From contig NC_030386.2 in the NCBI RefSeq assembly GCF_001625215.2, positions 24,274,545-24,338,544 of the forward strand: 64,000 nt of DNA, read 5' to 3'. The stretch is from Daucus carota subsp. sativus. Lineage: Eukaryota; Streptophyta; Magnoliopsida; Apiales; Apiaceae. Below the pieces are notes generated by a model. That model did not search any database, was not told where the DNA came from, and saw only the letters and a program-made list of their open reading frames with translations. Shown in pieces: positions 56,321-64,000 of this stretch. Each line of letters opens with the position of its first letter. Within the stretch, counting starts at the first letter, position 1. The position numbers and the translations under genes were made by a program.

Positions 56321-58899
56321 CTAAATACCTCATAGAAGCTCCTCAGATGTTGGTTCAGATCCTCACTGGATAATCCTGGAGCCATTTCCACGTAAATGGT
56401 TAATTGCATACCAAGGCTCTATAAAAGGTTGTAAGAGTAAAAAAGAAAAAGAAGACGAAATTCAAAGATTACCATATATACAATTGCGACCTTGACCATT
56501 GGCATCAAGTGTGGAGTAAAGCTGATGGTCACTTTCGAGCGTGCAGCATCAGATAATCCTTGTTCAATCTCTGGAGCTGAAAGTTATTATAGAAACATGT
56601 AAATATAGCGTAATTATGTTGGAACTGTCAATGAAACTTACAGAAGAAATAGATTAATAGTGTTAGGTATCAGCCCATTACAATAGTAGAATGGACTTTG
56701 GTGATCCAAAATATACAAGGATAATAATTGTATGTTTAGACAATTATTATAAAAGGTAAGTTTTGATCACAAAGTTGGAAGAGGATTGTTGGGTATTAAC
56801 CCAGTAGGAATATGATTCTGATTTGAGTTAGAAATCAAAATTGGATTAGGACTATGTTTAGGTGTTTCAGAATTAGATTATGATTTGTCTAAGTTTGAGA
56901 TGGCTATATATACATAGTCATATGGTGTTTGATAGGTGTGCTAAAGATTTAGACTTAAGTATCGCTTGCGAGTGGATGCTTGAGTGCTGTTAGACTTGAG
57001 TATCCAAGTTTGGTTGATTGTATTATTGATAACGGTTTTGATTAATAATACAAGTTGGGAGGTGGGTTTTCCGCGTCATATATGTTTGTTTGTGCTTTTT
57101 ATTAGAAGTTGAATCTCGTATTTTTTATTCCTAACAAATAGCAGACATTGACAGGAGGTGGCTTCAGAACATGAAGTGAGTTGGGCAGTACTACATAAAT
57201 AAATCATACAACTAGGTTTAGAATTAAAATCCTTACCATGACGGTGTCTGGTAACACCATAAGAATGAATACCTTCAGCAATTTCCGTGTACAAATTTGC
57301 CTCTTTCGCACCACGTCCAGGAGTACCTAGTATTAAAAGCTGCACTTTGTATATGGCAGATGGCATCATGAATATACGTCCAATTAAATCTAAGGATGTA
57401 ACTTTGAATATAAACCTGCTCCACTACCACCAGATTTTGAGTCGATGATGATATTTTTAACTTCGATAAGCTTGGCCTGGAAGATAAGCACACAAAAACA
57501 TAGTCAAAAGAGAATCACAAGTGAGAATCACAAGTCATACGCATAAGGACATATAAGATATCCGTCAAGAGTTACTCAACTGAAATAGCAATACACAAGA
57601 TCATACATTATTTCTACTCTACAAAGAAAAAATTAGTCAATTCACCGAGATTGATGGTATCTTAATGATGGTTGAGTATTTGTGTCGCGAGAGTTTTCCT
57701 AACAACAATAATAAAAAAATTGATGCTAATATTAAACACGTCAAAAACATATCAAATGTTTGCAAAACTATGGGGTGGCATTTTTGGTTTTCATTTTGTG
57801 CTGCTGCTAAACCACTCGTAATGCAACATATATGTAACAAATTTTCATAAGAAATTAAAAATTGTTCCAACTACGGAAAGTCACAAGCCTAATTGCAATA
57901 AAAAGCTGTAAAACATGGTAACTGAGTTCCTAGAGCCAAAAATAGGTATCATAAAGTAAGATCAAATAACAGCCTTGTGATGCAATGAGATACCAGAGAT
58001 GAGAAGGCTCGCACATTTATCAACGGAATAAGAGGAAGCAAAATGGAAGTTGGAAAACAGCCAGGATTTGCAACCAGGCGTGCCGACTGAATTTCACTTC
58101 TTAATATCTCTGTCAAACCATATACAGCTTCTTTTTGGGTCAGATAAAATCAATATGTTTCTTAGTTTCATTTCACCAAATAGATAGTAAAACTCAAGAT
58201 GAAGATAATGTTTGATATTGTTCGTGTTGAATTAGCTGCATATGCTACCACCTGCAAATGCACTGCTTTGTGAGGTTGACCATACCATTCTTCATATTCA
58301 CTGACATCTCGCAGCCTGAAGTCCTGCACAAAATTATTGTATTACATCTAGTTATTGTAGCAACTTATAGTGTAATTGCAAAATCCATAGTTAAATCTCA
58401 TTATAATTACCGCAGAAAGATCAACAATCTTTAACCGGCAGGAAGACTCTTTAGAATTTCCTACAAGAAAAAAAAAACAATATAAGTAGGTTAAAAAATA
58501 GCGGCCTTTGTATTCAAATAAACTGATGAGTTTTTAAAAGCATCATATCCTTAAAATTATGATCAAAGTTTAGCAACATATGATGAAATCGCTTACAAAC
58601 CTGAGTAATGCCATGGGGCAAACAACAAAATACAGCATCCACATCGGAAAATTTTGCATCTTTTACAGCAACCATATCTGGCAAATCCTGCATATGCAGG
58701 AAACACGACAAGTTACGTGCATATATACATGATAAAATAGGTCAACAACTTCATGGCACTCTCACATATAATGGAATGAGCACTGCTGCATAGCATATGT
58801 ATGGAAAGCATTGAACTGTTTGAACAGTCAACAAATTTGATTAAGTATATATACATATATATACATATATATACATATATATACATACATATATATATA

Positions 58900-59480
58900 T
58901 ATAGAGTTCCACTCCAATAGAAACCAAATTAGCCTAAAAACTAAAAACCAGTTTCTGGACAGTTTTTTATCACCATTTTTAACTACAGATATCACTAATT
59001 TGTACATAACATATCACTAATTTATATATAGCATATCTCGCGGATATAAATATATATATACACATATATGTAACGTATATGACCATCATCTTCACCCAAA
59101 TCGTGATAATGGACCTCTTACCACCATGACCAGACGTTTCCATGACTTGCCACCATTGTCTATCATCACCAATAGTCACATACACTTTCCATCATAACTT
59201 ACAAAACTAACGACTACTTACTATCATCATACAACTTCTCTTGCGGCTTCCTACCGTCAAGAACCTTCCTACGGATTAAATTGATCATCTATAATCGATT
59301 ATCAATAGTTTAAATAAGTAGATTTTCTCAATTTTGATCATAAAAATCGCTGTTTACATACTGTATAAAAACAGTGATTAGTGTAGTATAAATTAGTGAT
59401 ACCCGTAGTTATAAATAGTGGTAAGGAAACTGGTTTCTAGTTTTTATTTTAAGAGTGGTTTCTATTTGATCATGAGCCTA
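58900..59480. mobile_element. TIR-like element in the AGPR pseudogene
   Basis: TTCCACTCCAATAGAAACCA at the left and GTTTCTATTTGATCATGAG at the right; AAAACTAAAAACCAGTTTCT near the left is mirrored by AAACTGGTTTCTAGTTTTTA near the right. Flanked by TATATA runs. A related end lies near 50350. Class unresolved. Confidence 0.55.
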
Positions 59481-59609
59481 TATATACATATATATATTAC
59501 AGTAGTTTTCTCTAGTTCTCTCTACTGCAAAAGAAGCTTACACTTAATCACCTCTTGCCATCTTGCCAGTCGTACTTTAGAATAATGCATGGAAGAACTA
59601 TAAAACTTA

Positions 59610-60127
59610 GAGCATCTCCAAGAGTCTCTCTATTCAAGCTCTTAAGTGAAAAAATAAAGAGCCATGCATAAATTTAAGCTCCAAGAGACTCTTAGAGGCT
59701 TTTCAAAAAGTTAAGAGCCCATTCTCTCTCCTCTTTTTTAGGAGTCACAACTTGGCTCTTAACTTATTTTAATCAATAAAAAATTCTTTCCCTCCAAATC
59801 ATCCCCACTTTTGAATTTGGATCTTTGTTTTAGTGGAGCCCAACATAAATAAAATATGATATATAGAAGAAATATAGAGAACATTGTTGGAGTTCATGCT
59901 CTTAACTTTGTATTAAATCACTAAGAGCCATATATTTCATATTATATTTAAGAGCCAATTAGGAGGCTCTTGGAGATGCTCTTAGGCCTTAGCCACTAAG
60001 AGCCACTAAGAGCCTCTTAAGAATCTTAAGCTTTTTAAGAGCCACTAAGAGTCTCTTGGAGCTCAATTTTTGATCATCCGCTCTATATCTTGAGTTAAGA
60101 ATATTTAGGAGTCTTTTGGAGATGCTC
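59610..60127. mobile_element. GAGCATCTCCAA MITE in the AGPR pseudogene
   Basis: Ends GAGCATCTCCAAGAG and the inverse (TTTTGGAGATGCTC), with TTA at 59607-59609 and 60128-60130. An extra internal right-type end at ~59970-59981 suggests a partly duplicated element. Rich in AAGAGCC words. Occupies the gap where an AGPR exon is missing. Confidence 0.75.
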
Positions 60128-60139
60128 TTACAGTACAAA

Positions 60140-60350
60140 ACTTTTTTAAAATAGTTAATGGGTCCCACCACTTTCCCACTTTTCCTCCCTTTTCACACTA
60201 CCTTTACTCCACTATCTCCCTTTTATATATCAAAAATCAATGGGTCTCACCACTTCACCTACTTTTCTTTCTCTTTTCCACTACTTTATACATATTCCTT
60301 AGCTTCCGTGCCCAAACCCAATGTAAAGAATTGGGTGGGACGAAGGGAGT
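60140..60350. mobile_element. degenerate Stowaway MITE
   Basis: The right end TGGGACGAAGGGAGTA is Stowaway-like. The body (GGTCCCACCACTTT ... CCAATGTAAAGAATTGGG) matches the style of the intact copy at 32010-32311. The left end is degraded. Confidence 0.55.
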
Positions 60351-61284
60351 ATTAATTAGTTTTTTGTTTTGATTACAACCAAAAAGGTAAGGGAAAATTT
60401 ATCTACATTGGTGGAGAGCTTAATAAGTGCTCTACGAAATGAGTTGGATAAGGTTTTCATCATTACCATAAAGTGCGATGAATTGTACTTTATTAGAAAT
60501 TGTTATCCGCTTCCAAAGCATTGCAATTTAATCTCGACTTAAATATTCTGAATATTACTATACCTCTGATCCAGTGTAACCACTCACTCCTAGAACACCA
60601 ATTCCAACAGTTTTCTCCAGCTTATGAGATTCAACCTTTGAAAATTGCAAGCTCTGCTGTTTTGCAACAGAACTTCGAACTTTCAAATTCCTCTCCCTGG
60701 GACAACTTGTTCTACCTGATATCAGAGAAAACTGGAATATAGTTCCTATTTTTACTTTTTTTTAAAAAAATCACAACTCAAGGAAAATGCTAAAGTATCT
60801 AATTATGATCCTGTTTTCTCATTTCTTTTTTGCTTGTTTTGTTCTGTCCATACAGTACTAAACAACATTGAGGGTGATGAGCTTAAGATGTGCATTGGGA
60901 AATGTGAAGTGAAACAACTAGAGCAATTCGAAGAAGAGCGTACCTTGTTGATGATCGAAGAGATTGTGAAGCTCGATGATTGAGTCATTCCGCGAAGAAT
61001 CGCCATTGAAGAGAGCTCTGTGTATAATTTTAACACCCTGCTCCCGAGTTTTAAGAAGGGAGCAAAGCAACTGAAGAGGAAGCAAAGTTATTTAACTTTC
61101 ATTCTTACTCGTGCTCTCGAATTTTTTAAAGGGACGAAAGAGAGTGAAAGTGAGTGAAAATATAGTATATTTCACTCCAAAACTTTCACTCCAAAAATGA
61201 GATGAAAAGGAAAACACACTTGCATCACTTGATTTCTATCTTAAAAAAATTTGGGAGCAAACCCTAAACTTTAAAGGGTCCAGG

Positions 61285-61515
61285 TCCCCAGCAATCGGTT
61301 GCTGGGGAACCTTTAAACAGCCCACCATCTGCGAGCCGTTGGATGGGCTCGTGGACGGTCTCGATTTAAAAATCGTCCAGCGCTTTTTTAGCGCTGTACG
61401 ACTATCGTCCAGCGCTAAAAAACCGCTGAACGAGTGAACGTTTTTAACGCGTACAGCGCTAAAAAACCGCTGTACGGATGAGATATTTGAACTCGTCCAG
61501 CGCTAAAAAAGCGCT
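61285..61515. repeat. terminal palindromes of a FAR1-type Mutator element
   Basis: TCCCCAGCAATCGGTTGCTGGGGA is a near-perfect palindrome (61285-61309). From ~61377 to 61515 the motif TCCAGCGCTAAAAAAGCGCT or close variants occurs four or more times, each unit itself palindromic (AGCGCT...AGCGCT). Placed ~200-430 bp before a FAR1 reading frame, this looks like a TIR/subterminal region. A related end is at 48220-48450. Confidence 0.65.
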
Positions 61516-61718
61516 GGAAACACAGAGAAGTGATCATGTACTCACGTACTAGGTCACTTTAGGTTAATGATCTTAAAGCCAAAAATACATTCGAGAGCTA
61601 AAAAATCAAGTGTAGAGCTAGGTTGATCTTTTGGAGCTAAAATAGCAAGTGCATACTCAAGTTTGTGGTAATTTCTAACTCTAATCTGGTTGTTTACTTC
61701 ATTTTTGTTGTTGTTATT

Positions 61719-62360
61719 ATGGCGGATTCTTTGTTTGAGGATTTTGTTCCAAGAAAAAGAGTTAAAAAAGTTGATAATAAGGATTACGTAGATGTAGATG
61801 ATGTTGTTAAGGTTCATAGTGTTGTAGATCGTGTATTTATTGATTTGAAAGATGATGAAAATGTTGATGGTGAAGAATATGTTAGTGTTGATGAAGATTG
61901 TGTTGACGCTCGAAATGTTGTTAGTGGTGATGATGAGGTTGATGAGAAGGTACAGAGTGATGATAAAGGAGTGGATAATAAATTTGATGATGAGAATGAA
62001 AAAAATAAAAATGTTCAAGTCCCGTATTTGAATCAGAGATTTGATAGTTTAGATGACGCGGATCGATTTATTAGGTCATATGCCCTTAAGAACGGGTTTG
62101 CTGTGAAAATACAACAAACAAAGAAACGGGCAAAAGTTGATGAAATATATGCCCGAATGTTTGTTTGTAGACTTGCGGGTGAAAATCAAGACAAAAATGT
62201 CGTGGATGAAGAAGTATGTGTAGGCAGTAGTAAGGGCACACGTCGTCGGGATAAACTTCCTAGAAGTGGTTGTAAGGTAAGGATGTTTGTTGTGAAAAAG
62301 AAGAAAAAAGATTATTGGGAGTTAACAACAGTTGAATTAGAACACAATCATGATCTTGTA
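61719..62360 (+). pseudogene. FAR1/FHY3-type MULE transposase, N-terminal piece cut by an LTR
   Basis: From the ATG at 61719 (MADSLFEDFVPRKRVKK) an acidic Asp/Val-rich N-terminus of ~100 residues leads into a FAR1 DNA-binding domain. Recognisable parts are QRFDSLDDADRFIRSYALKN, GFAVKIQQTKKR, KLPRSGCKVRMFVVKKKKK and WELTTVELEHNHDL. FAR1 domains are WRKY-GCM1-type zinc-binding folds shared by FHY3/FAR1 transcription factors and the Mutator-like transposases they descend from. The reading stops four codons after HNHDL because an LTR begins at 62361. The transposase core and SWIM finger are therefore displaced beyond the window or lost. Adjacent TIR-like palindromes favour a transposon origin over a host FRS gene. 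Confidence 0.75.
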
Positions 62361-64000
62361 TGTAACATCTGAGATTATCCGAGTAATTATTTGAATGATT
62401 AATGAATATTATATGAATATTATATAAATTTCTGTGAATTAATTGGTTCCTGTTTTATTAATTTAGTTATGCATTTTTGATTAAATTTGAGGAATATCAA
62501 TTTTTATATGTTCAGTACGAAATATAGTTTATTTAGATATTTTCATATCGATTTATGTGTTGTCGTATGATTTTATATTTGATTTATGGATTTAATTACG
62601 TATATTATATTTAATTATTAATTATTTTAATTTTTCGAAAACCGTCAACCTGTAACGGTACCGAGATTTTTCTTCCCGAAAATTTCAACAAAATTCACCT
62701 TTAGCCTAATTTGAGTATTCCGGACACTTTTCATGTTTTGACTTTTTCGATCCGGAGTACGGTTTGTTCCGGAGCCGGTCCGGCGGAGTTTTTCGGTATT
62801 CGATAATTATCTGTTTGTCTCGATAAACGTGAAACCAGATATTTTTTAACTCATCCTTATCTTGTAATAATTGCAGTGGGACCCGCATATTAATGACTGA
62901 TTAAAAAGCCCCGTTTTGATAGTTATCTCGAAAACCGGTACCGATTGGACCTGTTTTATTATATAAAGCTATTAAACATTGTATTTTCGTGTCATATATG
63001 ATCCAAAGGGGTATTAATTTTTCATAACTATAAATAACCTTAACCGCACCTTAATTCATCGGGGAAATCATAATCTCAGTAAAACACGGGTTTAGTGAGA
63101 GAGTGTTCTTCGTGTTCTTGAGATTCAAACGAAGATTTGGAAGCGTTATCGGACTCAGATTTCAGCGTTCAAGTATCCAAATCGAAGGTTTTGAGGAGTA
63201 GAATCTGATTCTAGCATCAAAAACATCAGGAGATTTACAGGTGAGGAGGGATTTAAGGTTTTTAATTCGAAGTCATTAAGATTAAATTAGGACTTTTTGA
63301 TTTTGAAGTTGTTTATGTGTTTTGATGATTGTATGTTGTAGATAATGTTCTCCTGATCATTTTGGTATATCATATGTGTGATTTGGAGGTTCATAACACC
63401 TTTAAAATTGGGTTTGATTTTCGAATTTGAGGAACTAGGGTTCATAGCTCGTTTGAATGTTTTCAATTGAATTTGGGCGTTTTTAATCTAGGAATCTAGA
63501 GGATGTGTGGTTAGTACCATTAGATAGAGCATGAAAAGAGGAATCTGGAGGTGGTGGCCGTGTGGCCGTGTGATCCCGGAATCGGTCGCCGTGGACTGAG
63601 AAACAACTCGCCGGCGGTGAGTTTGTTTCAAGCTTTTCCGGACGATTCCGGCCACTACGGACGATATGGATTGCATGGTTGAGTTCCTGGTGGCTTCCTT
63701 GTGGTTTCTGCACAGTTTGGGAAGGATTGGTGGCTGATTTCGCCACCTGCGACGTCGGGACGACGGAAACTGCAAAATTGCAGTTTCGTCCCTGACGTTT
63801 TGAAGGTGGTGAAGTTTAGTCACCCACCTTTCTGATTTTTCGATTTAGTCCCTCAAGTTTCGAAAGTTGCGTTTTAAACCTTGAAGTTTCAAAACTTTCA
63901 AATCTGATTTATTTTAATTTCTTTTATTTCGAAAATCATTTATTTTAATTTCAAAAATAGTTTTTAATTATTTATTAATTCAAAAATAATTCTGATTTAA
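62361..64000 (+). mobile_element. LTR-retroelement insertion running off the window
   Basis: TGTAACATCTGAGATTATCC starts exactly where the FAR1 frame breaks and has the TG start of an LTR; the preceding 5 bp are TTGTA. Non-coding to the window end, with a leader-like stretch at 63060-63240 and a donor-like TACAG|GTGAGG at ~63240. No PBS or coding domain appears before 64000, so the LTR end is not defined. Short open frames on the minus strand have no recognisable domain. Confidence 0.55.

Larger units (their letters stand above)
56329..61006 (-). pseudogene. decayed N-acetyl-gamma-glutamyl-phosphate reductase (AGPR) gene
   Basis: Ten exons of the plastid arginine-pathway reductase are readable: 61006-60944, 60731-60564 (KLEKTVGIGVLGVSGYTGSE), 58687-58601, 58460-58411, 58323-58252 (EYEEWYGQPHKAV), 58134-58015 (VANPGCFPT with the catalytic Cys), 57476-57416, 57317-57237 (KEANLYTEIAEGIHSYGVTR), 56576-56497, 56418-56329. 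The exon after GYTGSE, which should encode IVRLLANHP and part of the NADP-binding fold, was not found in the TE-filled 1.9-kb gap. Exon 58460-58411 is 50 nt where 51 are expected, giving a frameshift and stop. The acceptor at 57318 reads TG and that at 58135 reads AA instead of AG. The C-terminal exons are absent. Several independent lesions make a working enzyme unlikely. Confidence 0.85.

Noticed and set aside
56329-61006. Functional AGPR gene
   Set aside because: Missing exon, 1-nt deletion, two broken acceptors and missing C-terminal exons cannot be reconciled with a working enzyme.
61285-61515. CRISPR-like repeat array
   Set aside because: Palindromic units are irregularly spaced without uniform spacers, in a plant nuclear genome next to a FAR1 frame; it is a transposon end.
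61554-62018. 154-codon minus-strand frame rich in Ile/Asn
   Set aside because: It is the antisense of the Asp/Val-rich FAR1 N-terminus; its composition is explained by that.

Overview
This is nuclear DNA from a flowering plant, almost certainly a eudicot. The genes have GT-AG introns, the spacers are AT-rich, and the gene families (RGLG, RMA-type RING ligases, GDSL esterases, glucuronokinase) and transposons (Stowaway and Tourist MITEs, hAT, Mutator, Helitron, Ty3/gypsy) are typical of plants. The gene set and repeats fit an asterid, possibly Apiaceae, but that is a weak inference.

Layout. 1-3.5 kb: MITEs only. 3.5-8.9 kb (minus): a small basic plant protein of unknown function, then an 11-exon RGLG-type E3 ubiquitin ligase (444 aa). 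9-12 kb: a fold-back Mutator element and related MITEs. 12.0-16.6 kb (minus): a five-exon SURF2-like gene (255 aa) with a dead Ty3/gypsy fragment in intron 4 and a Harbinger-type MITE in intron 1. 16.9-19.8 kb: a cluster of non-autonomous Helitrons. 20.9-29.6 kb (plus): three tandem GDSL esterase genes with identical five-exon structure. A fragment of glucuronokinase exon 2 lies behind the second and third copies. 30.3-32.7 kb: MITEs. 32.7-36.1 kb: a complete TIR/TSD-bounded Mutator-like element with two convergent genes and no transposase. 37.3-38.0 kb (minus): an intronless RMA/RNF5-type membrane RING ligase. 38.8-42.4 kb: transposons nested up to three deep. 43.1-45.3 kb (minus): an intact six-exon glucuronokinase (350 aa). 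47.3-55.3 kb: microsatellites, MITEs, a hAT element and rearranged LTR-retroelement pieces, including a 935-bp palindrome. 56.3-61.0 kb (minus): a decayed N-acetyl-gamma-glutamyl-phosphate reductase gene. 61.2-64 kb: the left part of a FAR1-type Mutator element, cut by an LTR that runs off the window.

The intact host genes do not form one pathway. Two are ubiquitin ligases (RGLG at the plasma membrane, RMA probably at the ER). Glucuronokinase feeds UDP-glucuronate synthesis for cell-wall polymers, and the GDSL proteins look secreted, possibly acting on wall or specialised-metabolite esters. The most unusual items are the MuDR-like two-gene element lacking a transposase, the GDSL/glucuronokinase-fragment duplication unit, the palindromic LTR-like insertion, and an LTR-initiated spliced reading frame whose intron contains the primer-binding site. 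All coding models were derived by reading splice sites and frame by hand; no alignment or expression data were available.
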